In this document: positions 34,161 through 44,360 of the stretch, piece after piece
Numbering within the stretch: position 1 is the stretch's first letter
How the letters are laid out: every line of letters starts with the position of its first letter
DNA from: Dipteris shenzhenensis
Taxonomy: Eukaryota > Polypodiophyta > Polypodiopsida > Gleicheniales
Reading direction: 5' to 3' (one strand)
NCBI GenBank assembly: GCA_047967505.1
Contig: CM106538.1
DNA: 64,000 nucleotides
The notes under the pieces: model-generated
Told to the model about the DNA's origin: nothing
Database searches by the model: none
What the model saw: the letters and a program-made list of their open reading frames with translations, nothing else
Translations under genes and position numbers: made by a program

Positions 34161-34508
34161 TCATGCAATGAGTTGATAGGGTGCAGCTTTTAAAATTAGT
34201 TTTCTGGCATCCACTGCTTTCATTTTCGGGGGTGGTTGTCCTGCCATTAAGCACCCAATGATATCTCCACACCAATCTGGAATAGCATCTATCTGAAATA
34301 GTGTGGCATCTGGCAAGTCATCTTCAACTCCAGTGGCTTCTTCTCCCGACTTGACATGAGACATGTGATTGACAATGTAGTGTTGGGCACCTTTGCAAAC
34401 CACTATTTTGAAGTTGAATTCTTGCAGCAAGAGGAGCCATCTGGTTATTCTTCCTATTGTATACAGACGGCTCACAAGATAAAGCAATGCATGAGAGTAC
34501 AATATCAA
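34161..34508 (-). pseudogene. Gypsy RNase H C-terminal part
   Basis: GRITRWLLLLQEFNFKIVVC followed by HYIVNHMSHVKSGE matches the end of Gypsy RNase H (pattern GRxARWxLLLQEF...ADxLSR). The expected RT palm and protease upstream are absent: gag sequence resumes at about 34650. A deletion of well over 1 kb is inferred. Confidence 0.8.
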
Positions 34509-34646
34509 TACTCAGTGGGGCCAAGTCATGGATTAGATCTTGAGCTTGTTTCTGAGCCTCAAATTGAGATTGTTCCTTTTGTACCCATTGTTGAAGTGCC
34601 TAAAAATGAGCCTTCTCCACTTTTGCATTTGGGTATGGAGCTTCTT

Positions 34647-36200
34647 TTATTTGAGGATTGGGCTCAGATTGGGAGCTGATGTCGATGAACTTGGCTGCTC
34701 ATTGCTTGGCAGAGGTAGAGGCACTTGTGCAATCTTTTTAAGAAGTCGTCTTGGTTGGATTGGAATATTAGGGTCCTTGGTGGCCTCTTTTTGATGGCAT
34801 GTAATTACATTCACAGGTTGTGATATTACGCTTGCCGGTCCAAGACTTTGACGATCCACCCTAATAATGTCGATTGGGACATCAGGCTTAGCCTCAATTT
34901 GTTATGGGACCTTATTTTTCAATGGACAATCCATACATGCATGGCCTATGCCACAATCTCTGCAGAGTGGTTGAAAAGTAGTGGGGCTACCATGATGAGG
35001 GCACCCTGCGATCCGGTGATTTTCTCCACAACCGTAGCACTTGATTGGTGCTCGATATGTATTGGGTCAAATTTGATTTGCATAGACTGGTATTAAACCT
35101 TTTGTGCCTTCTACATAGTACACTGGGTACTCGGCTTCATACTCGAATGGCAAGTCCACTTCCTTGGCTTGCAGTTGTTGTATTGAAACTACCTGAGGAG
35201 TTCGGTTTGGTGCTCTTGGATATGGTTGTTGCGCATGTTGAAGATGCAACTATTTTCATCATGGCCACCGACTACATAGGTATGGCACCACAACCTTGGT
35301 GGTGGATTTGCTTGTGCAATCATCCTGGCTCGTAGGACCGAGCATTCATTTGTTGTATGATTGGCCATGCCGTGTGGGCACCATACATTTTCTTGCCATG
35401 GATAAGTTTGAGGTGGCGGCTAAGACATGTGAAGCTTTTGTTCCATGGCTTTCATCATTTCTTCTTTTAGCTTCATGGTCATTAGACGTTTTGGCAATGG
35501 ACTTGGATTTTTCCTTTTTATAGCATTTATCTCATGCACTGGATCTTCCATCATCACTGTTGGTGTCAGAGTCGGTCATGCCATCTTTGATGTTAATGGC
35601 TGCCGCATGGGCAGCACTAAACGTTTTGTAACTGCTAATCTTTTTCATGTCTTTGTAGATTTTCCTCCTTTGTCCTACAATGAATCAGGCCATGAGGTAC
35701 TTTGCATCGAGGCGTGGGTAACATTTGGCAATTAGGCGTTTCATCTTGCCCAGGTACATGCGTACATCTTCTCGGTGACCTTATTCGAGCTTGCTTAGTT
35801 GGAGAGTGGGATCATCTTGTAGTCTCTCCATTTGAAAGCGCCTCTTGAAGCAGGTCCCATGTGGCTCTTTCTTCCACTAGGAGGTCTAGGTACCATTCCA
35901 ATGCTTCATCGATTAAGGTCATGGGGAACCAGGTGACCTTGGTTTCATTGGATTGATCTCCACCCACTCGGCATGCGGCATCAAAATGCTGGAGGAATCA
36001 CGCTGGATCGCCCCTACCATTATATTTGGGAAGTTCGAGTTTGCACAGGGGGGGCCTGCCTTGATTGTTATTATTGTTGCCAAAATTATTGTGATTAAAG
36101 AAAAATTTCCCCTCTGCATCGAGGTCAATATCCCAATCATCACGACGGTGGTTGTGTCATGGAGGAGTCAAAGGGATTTCTTGAATTTCAGGGGGGCAAT
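34647..36200 (-). pseudogene. Gypsy gag with two CCHC knuckles
   Basis: The N-terminal half shows LELPKYNGRGDP (near 36000-36040) and NETKVTWFPMTLIDEALEWY (about 35880-35960), typical of the Gypsy capsid domain. Knuckles on the minus strand lie at 35001-35039 (C-X2-C-X3-H-X4-C) and 34926-34964 (same spacing). Both have three, not four, residues between the second Cys and His. The C-terminal linker (34647-34859) leads toward a protease that is no longer there. Stops and shifts break the frame. Confidence 0.8.
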
Positions 36201-36734
36201 CGAGGTAGAGGATTGTCAAAGGCATTGGATCGTAGCCAAGGGTATGCAAATTTAGTGAGCGTTGGTGTTGAAGCCATTGGCCAGAGCGTAGCTGCATGTA
36301 GATTTGGCGAGAGTTGCAAAGGGTGTCTCTGCCAGCAAGTGTGGGTGATAATGTAGTTGTGTTAGGGGGGTTAGAGATGTCTTAGTATTATAGGTACCAT
36401 CATGTCAATAATGTGCATAGGATTCTCCCATGTGTGTAGTGAAATGTGCTGGTGCAGACAAATTGTCAATCGGAGGTCACGGCGGAAATATACAAGCGAA
36501 TTAGTGCAAAAGAGGCCTACACCGAGGCATGAATTAACGAGTCCTAGGGATGCTGAAATGGTGTGAAATGGGCTGGAAAAATTTTTAGTAGCATGATGTT
36601 TCTGTGTGAAATCGTGGTTCAAGCGAGTCTAGTTTGGCCGCCAAATGGATGAGTTACGAGGGGTTAAAGTAGGGGTAAAATGGCCCTTATTTAGTTTTGG
36701 GGGGGTGGTCCTTGCTCGAAAGTTTGGTGTGAAT

Positions 36735-37000
36735 GTGCTTTAAGTCTAACTGAGGGAGTTGAACTAGGGTGATTCCAGTTAGTCTAACTAGCCTATTACC
36801 CTAATTGTCTAGTTACATTAACTGTGAGTTACTCTATTCTAGCTTAGTCTAACCTAACTGTGGAGTGAACTAACTACAATTAGCTAAACTAACTACAGTT
36901 AGTTGAACTAACTATACTACAATGAGGCTAACCTAACCTACCCAACCTAGTCAACTAACCTAGGTTATGATTAACCTAACTATGGTTAGTTTAAGATTAA
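36735..37000. repeat. Array of TTAGTT/AACTAA words
   Basis: About 260 bp dense in gttagt, ctaact and aactaa in both orientations, including self-complementary pieces such as aactacagttagttgaacta. It lies in the leader of the Gypsy element. Period irregular. Confidence 0.7.
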
Positions 37001-37020
37001 GTTATGCTTTTTTTAAATTA

Positions 37021-37120
37021 ATATATAGGGGGCAACGGGCGGCATCTGAGCAGGGGGTTCACGCACGGAGAGGGGGGGTTAGAGATGCAAGAGGGGGGGA
37101 AGGTCAGGATGGAGGGGGGA
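37021..37120. other. G-run cluster
   Basis: Plus strand has several runs of 4-8 G (agggggg, gagggggggtta, gaggggggg) within 100 bp, a possible G-quadruplex region. Confidence 0.5.
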
Positions 37121-37189
37121 GAGCTGTGTGAAGCTTCAGCCTTTGAAAAGTCTGGAGGAGCTAAGGGCCACCCCGTCAGGCATGCACTG

Positions 37190-37577
37190 AAGTTGGCGAG
37201 GCCTTAACCCTTAGTTCCTCAACCCTTAACCTCCATGATCTACAAGGGAGATGAGTTCTCCACCATGTACTCTGCCCTAAACCTTGGAACCTCCTTCTAA
37301 CCCTTGAACCTCTTCTAAACTTTGGAACCTCTCTCTGAACCTTAGAACCTCCTTCTAAACCCTGAACGTTCCTCTAACCCTTAAACTCCTCCTAAACCCT
37401 TCAAGCCCCAATGGAGGCAAAAGCCTTCATTACCCCAACCATGATGATGCATGCCCCTTTCACACATGCATGCACTATGTTTCCTTACCACAGTTAAGCC
37501 TACGTCTCTCACCGGAATACGACTCGAGGTCCTAAGCTACACTTATACTACAAACAACAACACCGATATATCTGTAG
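37190..37577 (+). repeat. LTR 3' half in plus orientation
   Basis: Matches 1150-1484 in the same orientation: tccatgatctacaagggag, caccatgtactctgccct, then aatggaggcaaaagccttca, ending caacaccgatatatct. The adjacent LTR 5' half (37590-38213) runs the other way, so the LTR is split and inverted. Confidence 0.72.
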
Positions 37578-37589
37578 GTGAAAAAAAGC

Positions 37590-38213
37590 CTCGGAACCCT
37601 GCATACTGAGAAACCCATGGGTGGAAGGAGGAGGAGGAGGGAGGAGGAGGGAGGAGGAGAGGGAGAGGGAGAGGATGGGTTGCAAGGTTGGAGGAGAGGG
37701 GAGGAGGAGTTGCAAGGTTAGGACATGCTTTTGGATGTGGAGTGCAAGGAAGCATGGACACTTGAGACAATTGCTTGGAATACCAAAGTAGAACTCAATA
37801 CAATGCCCCAAAGAGTGTGGGCTTCATTCCATTATGGGGTATTTATACAAGTTGGAGAGCTTCTCTCTCTGCATGTAAGAATTGTAAGACATTCTCTCTC
37901 TACATGTAGAACTTGCATATAGAAGTTGCATGTAGGAGTTGCATGTAGAACTCGCATGTTGCATGTAGGAGTTGCATGTCGAACTCGTATGTTGCATGTT
38001 GCATGTAGGAGTTGCATGTTGAACTCGCATGTAGGAATCGCATATGTAGAACATGCGTGTAGGAGTTGCAAGTAGAACTTGCATGTTGAGGATTCCTAAG
38101 AGAGATTATTCCTAGCCTTATGCAAGTACAAGCAGAGCTTTGCTGCTACTCTACATACACATTCTACATACACATTCTGTACTACCTAAGTCCATGTTGG
38201 CATAGAGACAACA
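37590..38213 (-). repeat. 5' LTR, 5' half
   Basis: On the minus strand it starts TGTTGTCTCTATGCCAACAT at 38213, has the minisatellite (37860-38085), TATAAATA (37840-37847), then a CT-rich leader with (ctcctcc) runs at 37620-37710. It stops at the inversion point near 37580. Confidence 0.75.
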
Positions 38214-39630
38214 CATGTCCAACATGTGATGAAGAATCAGATACCAGATTTAGTAAGGACCTAAGGAAATTGGTTTATCGAAATTATAGGAAGTTCTTGC
38301 CAGTGGACCATCATAAGAATTTATATATAGAACAACGCATAATACCTACAACTTAGTGTCATAACTAAGATCAAACAACGTAGATAATAGTATGATAAGT
38401 ACCAGCTGCAAGCTTAAACAATACAAAAGATAGTATGATAACTATATTGTTGCGATGTTCAATGGGGAAGATAAAGGTTGCTCATGAGTCACCTGTGGCA
38501 CCAACTAGCAATTTGATGAAGCAAAAACCAAGATAACAAGATGAGCTACAAATCCTCTATATTCCTCTGCTATCAGACAATATACTACTGCTATCATGGC
38601 AAAGGGTTATTCTACTTAGTGAAAATGGTTTGTACTTGATCATCTCCAAGCTCCGGGTAGAGCCTACCCTCACTATCGTCTGTCAAAGATACTAGGGTAG
38701 CATACACCACCACTACCCTCATAGTGGAATGATAGATTACCATGGATGACACCAGATTTTTGTGAAACATGTGCACACGAATATTAATACAATGCAATAT
38801 AATTCTAAAAGTAGACCTAGCAATATAGGTGGCAAAATGTCTTCATTACCATACTCCACAATGGTCTGGTACAAGGTACAAAATTGTCCCAGAAGAGGCA
38901 GCCTAGACATGAAATTTAACATTTCTATTTTACAAACAAAGCTAGATTGAAGGTGCTTCCACATGTGGTGTCTTCTCTCCTCTTTGTTGCATGCCCTATG
39001 GTGAGGATTTAGTCTAGCCCCAAAAGAGACCCATTAATGATGAAGGGCTACTACTTCTAGAAACAGAGAACCTCTATTGGACTATAGATCAAGCAGGCCT
39101 ATCTCTACAATTTTTATAAGCTGTGTGTCCCCTAGGGATCTTGGAGAGTCCAACTCATTAAGGAACATCACTCCTCTCTTACTGCTATATATTTTGGAGT
39201 CATTGATGTAAGAAATCACAATAGAGGGTAGACGCAGTGGAAGAAAATTGAAGAGCACTCAAGAATTCATACAGAATTGTTGTAGTATGGAATCCAAAAC
39301 TTCTTTACTTATGTGTACTTAGAATACATGTGCAAGCAAGGAAATAAACAGTGTTGATGAGAGATGTAGAACCACCAATATATAGATATTTCTATCCAAG
39401 AGATGAACACAATACAAAAAAGTGTCCCAAAAGGTAGCTCTTTTGTATAAATTTTTCCAATAAGCTTTCCCTCTCCAATCAAGCATATAATTGGGTCCAT
39501 AAGACCTTGATAACTGAACACTACCTAACTAAATGCATAGAAATCTCCCAATTTCTATCTCAAAGTTGGCACTCCATTGTGATGCATCATTTGCTTGTTT
39601 TGAGATCTTTATTATACTAGTCCATTTTCC
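38214..39630. other. No recognisable gene
   Basis: AT-rich intergenic sequence; only short chance frames. Confidence 0.5.
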
Positions 39631-39644
39631 CTATCCATACTTTC

Positions 39645-39830
39645 GGCCACCAATTTTACTTTCCCAATGAGGCATCATTGAAGTTTTCTTGCTATCCAAT
39701 CCAGGCCATGTGGGCCATGTTCCTCTTTCATTCTCAATAATTTTCCTCTCCCAATGAGACATCACTGTGGAAAATCTTGCTATCCAATCCACTCCATGTG
39801 GGCCATGGTCCTCCTTCATTCTCTCAACCA
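39645..39830. repeat. 87-bp tandem duplication
   Basis: cccaatgaggcatcattg (39663) and the following sequence, including tccaatccaggccatgtggg, recur 87 bases later with about a dozen changes. Confidence 0.8.
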
Positions 39831-41490
39831 GAAGCCTACTATCAAATCAAAATTCTTGATCTTTATTGGGAGCAAATACACTAGTTTGTCTAGAGTGCCC
39901 TCCAAGTGCTAGCTCTCTAAAGCCACTCTACCTTATAATCAATTTAGTGACTTGAATGGATCAATAAAATCATCCAATTGGCTAGTTTTGCGATACCCTT
40001 CCAAAGGTCAAGAATACCTACCCCTTGGACATTATAATTGTTGACCATAGCATCACATAGAAATCATTCTATTTGTTTGGGTCTAACAAAAGAAAGATCC
40101 TCACCAAATTTTCCAATCTCATCTATTGGCACCTATGGAATCTCAATATTGATTTGACATAAATCATGGAAGTAGCTAGCACATTGTTAAGAATTACTAT
40201 TTTTCTTACATATGAGATGAATTTATCTTCCAATTGCTTCAATGAGAGCTTATCCATCATCCATTGGACCCTACCTTTAAGAGACACATTATCTCCATAG
40301 GGTAGCTTGCACTCCTAAAGAATATTCCATGGTGGATACATTATCCTCGTAGGGTAGCTCGAGTTTCATACCCAACTATTGATGAGAGCTTATCCAATTG
40401 GCCATTGGAACCTAGTCTTAGGGTATACATTAGCCCCATAGGGTAGCCTGAGTTCCTAAAAGGTTTCTTTATGGTGGATCGGTTCATACCCTACTATTGA
40501 ATCCAATTAGAGCATGAATTTTCCTTCGAAGCCACAATGGGCAATCGTGCTCTAAATTGTTCTTTTATTCTTCCCCAAACCTTTTTCTACATGAAATTAC
40601 CCCACCTAGACAACCTTTGGGATTAGAATTAAACAGCAATAGTGTAGTGTAAATTTGAATTAGGGAGACATGTATCCCATACAAAATAAAGCATCCATGT
40701 TCCAACATATAAATTGTAATTGGCATTGTCATGTCGATGATAAACTTAAAGCACTTGATGCCTACAAAAAAATTTGAACAAATTAGTGAAACTAGATTAT
40801 ATTTCAAAGAAATTTGAATAAAACATTTGAAAAAACATACTTACTTCCACTTAATGTGGACGTTAGACATGTAGACACATCCATCAATGAAAAGATGTTA
40901 TTCAAGACAATGCCTCCTAATACAAGTCAATTGGAATACTAATACTAAGTCAATGAAAAGATGCTCGAGAGGAATTAATCAAAATAATGTCTCCTAATAC
41001 TAAGTCAATTAGAATATGAGAATCTCCCTCCATCCTAGACATGGTAGGAAGATCAGTGGAAGCTAGACTTACAGACGTTGAGAGGACGTGAGATGATGAA
41101 ATAGGATCCGGTCGTATGAAAGAATACTACATGCTCTCTTATAGTATCCTAGTGGAGTTACCCTATGAAGATGGACTATCACCAAGTGCCATAGAGTATC
41201 TAATTTGCAATCATATTGCTCTTAATTTTTCATGAGATCCACTCTCATCCACTAGTTCCTTGCCCTTTCCCTTTTGGGTGACATGTGGTATGGGCGAGAC
41301 TCATTAGGTTGCCTGATTGTCACAGGGACCACTTGAGAAGAGTTAGTTGTATCTCAAATTGTATTCAATAATTGCTCTTTAAAAAAAGAGGATAAGCTAC
41401 ACAAGGTCTCCTCCACATCAAGTGGGGATACCCTCTGGTATGTAGTAACCCTTTCAAGACTATCTATAGATCCAAATTGGAACTTTGATC
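39831..41490. other. Repeat debris, no supported gene
   Basis: Two to three diverged copies of a segment of about 110-120 bp with gagcttatcca, ccattggacc, catagggtagc and atggtggat occur at 40250-40500. No coding signal otherwise. Confidence 0.45.
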
Positions 41491-41499
41491 CATGATAAG

Positions 41500-41820
41500 G
41501 CAAGTAGATGGCAAAGGAGCAAGGGAGGGCAAGAGAGCAAGAGAGAAATGCAAGGAAGGGATCAAGAAAGCAATGCAAGGGAGCAAAAGAAATGCAAGGA
41601 AGGGCACAAGAGAGCAATGTAAAGACTTGAAGCAAGAGAGCAAGAGCTTGAAGGCAAGAGTAACAGCTTGAAGGCAATAGGAAGAGCTTGAAGGCTTAAA
41701 GGAATGCAAGGGCTTGAAGGCTTGAAGGAATTCAAGAGCTTGAAGGCTTGAAGAATGCAAGAGCTTGAAGGCTTGAAGGAACAAAAAACTTAAAGGAGGG
41801 AAAGAGCTCGAACTAAGAAA
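41500..41820. repeat. Purine-rich minisatellite (AGAGCTTGAAGGCTTGAAGGA)
   Basis: Words gcttgaaggc, ttgaaggaatgcaag and gggagcaagagag repeat at short intervals. The long minus-strand open frame at 41464-41868 (Leu/Ser/Phe-rich) is only this repeat translated. Confidence 0.8.
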
Positions 41821-42338
41821 TGGGGAGTAAGAGTAGGATCGATAGACAAGAGAAGCCCTAAAATGCATCTAAAACCCTAGAATACAAGTGTTTTGGGTTG
41901 TTTGTAGAGTCATTTTGGACAGGGTGATAACGACTCTCTAAAAGAGTTTAGTAACGATGCTTTTTTTTGTCGAGTTGTTAAATGATTATATGGATTATTT
42001 TGAGTCATTAAATGACTATATGAATTATTTTGACTTGCTCTAAAGAATCCATGTAATCTATAAATTAGGACTTTTACTGGTAGGTTGATAGCAACTCTAA
42101 CTACCTCTGGTTCTCGGTGAGTCCTCATGGTGGATGGAACTCTCACCAACTCCTCGCTTGAACAAAGTGCTTTACGTGTTTGGGGATGGAAGCATCGAAC
42201 AAATGCTAGTTCTCTGTTCCCAGATTGAGTTCCCATATTTGGAAGGTGTGGCTAGATGGTCTTCGATGGGAACGTGCAAGCAAGGTCGAAATATCCAAAT
42301 GCTTCTCTTCTAAGCGAGGCGATAAGGAGCAAAGAGAG
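41821..42338. other. No recognisable gene
   Basis: Intergenic sequence between the minisatellite and the 748-bp element; the minus-strand frame at 41910-42236 is not recognised. Confidence 0.4.
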
Positions 42339-42350
42339 GTTAGGTCATAA

Positions 42351-43098
42351 CAGTGTTCACAGAAAACCTGCAAACTATATACAATGAACTTGCAACGTTT
42401 TCATTTTCACCCGTTAAAAATATTTTCTCAATTTTGTAAAATCTACAAAATTTTTTGGCAATTCAGTTATATTTTTGCAAAAAAATCTGCAAATTCTCAA
42501 GAAAAAACTTCAAAATTTGAAACCCCAAGTTTTGTTATTTGTTTTTTTTTTGCGTTTGTAAAAGATAACTCATATTTATAGGAGTATTTACAATAGGAAA
42601 AAGAGAAAAAGTCTGCCCTATAGAAGGGACAAAGGCTATCTACACAGTTTGCCTATGACTCTAATCGTCTTGTTTTTCTTCCCAAAAAATTGCAGGGTGA
42701 TCTTGACATCCTCCAAGATCAAAGGTACTAACCCTTTGCCAAAAAGAGGTCTCATAAAAGCCCTGTCATTTCTGAATCTCCATAAGTGCGTAATTACTAA
42801 ACCTCTTACAAGCTGCCACACTTCAAGGGTTCCGTCATTAAGACTTCCACGATCTCTCGGTAAGCTGGGATTTTGTCATTCATACTATGCATGCACTCGG
42901 GTTTGGCAGCGACTTTTGAGGTTTGAGTTTTTATAAATGGATATCACTTTCAAAAATTTACTTTAATGAGATCCATAAGGTAGGGATGCCCTTTGGCACC
43001 GTTATTATTTGCCATTGTGAGAGAACCCTTGCTTGTTCAGATTGAGAGACAATGGAAAAGTGTTGTGATTGGTTGAGAAAAATGTTTTCTGTGAACTG
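42351..43098. mobile_element. 748-bp inverted-repeat element upstream of NAC-beta
   Basis: Left end CAGTGTTCACAGAAAAC; right end reads GTTTTCTGTGAACTG, its reverse complement with a 2-base gap. Flanked by the 12-bp direct repeat GTTAGGTCATAA at 42339-42350 and 43099-43110. CAGTG-type ends suggest hAT, but hAT target repeats are 8 bp, while 9-12 bp would fit Mutator-like elements, so the superfamily is open. On the minus strand it contains a short frame (42636-42821, with LVRGLVITHLWRFRNDRAF) resembling the tail after a LINE RT, perhaps a captured fragment. Confidence 0.75.
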
Positions 43099-43110
43099 GT
43101 TAGGTCATAA

Positions 43111-43327
43111 GGGGGAGCGGGGGGATCGGACGGTGGAGATCGGACGGTGGAGAGGAGAAGAAGAAAAGGAAAGCGTTCACACGGAACGGGAAAGCTGAAC
43201 TGGTTCCTCTCATCTTCCAAAAACGAGACCTTTGGAAATTTCACATTCGGTGCTGTCCAATCTGCTGCAGAGAACTTCGTCTGTGGCTCTCACCCCCCCT
43301 CTGCGCTACTCACGTTTGCTCGCCAAG
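43111..43327 (+). other. NAC-beta promoter-proximal region and non-coding first exon
   Basis: GC-rich sequence with a direct repeat gatcggacggtgga (43124 and 43139) directly after the inserted element. A splice donor cgccaag|gtattt at 43327/43328 would join to the acceptor cttcctgcag at 44360, immediately before the start codon. A leader intron (1033 bp) in this position is common in plant translation genes. The transcription start is not defined by the sequence, and no clear TATA box is seen. Confidence 0.6.
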
Positions 43328-43915
43328 GTATTTTCTCCCCTCACCCTTTGACATCGCACAGCTCAGATTCAACTTTTCTGCCTTTCTTTTTGCTTGCTTG
43401 GTGCTACCGCTTCCACTGTCTCTTTGCTGTTCTCTCCTTGCCCTTTTTGCGTGCGTCTTTATCGAGCCTCTTGGGTTCGTTTCTGCTCCCGCAGCCTTTT
43501 GCGTTTTCTGGGCGCCCAGTAGACCCGCACCCAACTTCTAATTGATTGCGGCTCATGGTTTTCCTCTGCTGGCTCTCTGTTGTGGCGAATCTTCTATTGT
43601 TGTTCCGTGTGATGCAAAGGCAGAGCGGAATATCGTAAACTCAGGCGAGACTCGAACGTCCTTGCCAGTAACCGTGCCTATCCTTCTGAGATGTTGAAAA
43701 TTGGATCCTGTTTCTCTTAAAACTATGAAAACGGTCGCGGACGCTATTTAAAAAAACGAAAGGGTTGCGAATGGTTCTTTAACGGATACTACACACATTT
43801 ATCCACAAGATAAATCTATGAAGAGCAAAGACCAAAATAAGAGGGTTTAATGTGTGAATAGAAGTCTTTTATGTGCTTTTCAAGGGCAGCCCTGCGGAAA
43901 GGTGTGGAATAAGAT

Positions 43916-43917
<2 letters not shown>

Positions 43918-43952
<35 letters not shown>
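43918..43952. repeat. (GA)n microsatellite in leader intron
   Basis: About 17 uninterrupted ga units. Confidence 0.95.
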
Positions 43953-43954
<2 letters not shown>

Positions 43955-44360
43955 ATGTTTTTACGTCGCTTCTCAATCTATCGTGAGTTGTTGCATCTTG
44001 CAACGTTGGTCAACTTTGGCATATCGCATTCCCAAAATTTGGATTTTTAGGTTGGGACTAGTGACCTAAAGTATTAGCTAGTGAATGGGGCTTTAAACTA
44101 GAAAAAGCTCTGCAGGAAGGAAACTTACACTTACTTCTTGAGATTTACTTTGATTGCGTCAGAACTTTTTGAGGATCCTGTGAAGGATCTAAGACAATAG
44201 CTTCATGAAGGCAAGCTTATTTGTGGTCTGCCTTAAAAAACATTGAAAGCATGCTTAAGATGAGCTTCGCACGTTAATTAACTTCCTCCTTAGTTTTGGT
44301 TTTGCTTAATCACAAAAAATATGGCTACTCAGCTGACAAATGTGGTCGTTCTTCCTGCAG

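Larger units (their letters stand above)
28268..38213 (-). mobile_element. Gypsy-like element, about 9.9 kb, minus strand, defective
   Basis: Order on the minus strand: 5' LTR (38213 down to about 37190, rearranged), leader, gag (about 36200-34650), a deletion that removes protease and most of RT, RNase H (34508-34161), integrase (34110-32979), a long post-pol region with a coiled-coil ORF (about 32200-29400), a non-coding tail, and a truncated 3' LTR (28724-28268). The non-coding tail and LTR match 1-1486. That all parts belong to one insertion is inferred from strand, order and LTR identity; the outer target duplication cannot be checked because the 3' LTR is cut. Confidence 0.75.

Noticed and set aside
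41464-41868. 134-residue Leu/Ser/Phe-rich membrane protein
   Set aside because: Direct translation of the purine-rich minisatellite on the opposite strand.
42351-43098. Solo LTR or LINE insertion
   Set aside because: Ends are inverted relatives starting CAG/ending CTG, not TG...CA, and there is no A-tail.
43147-43545. 132-residue protein upstream of NAC-beta
   Set aside because: It crosses the splice donor at 43327 and covers leader and intron sequence; the accepted gene model explains the region.
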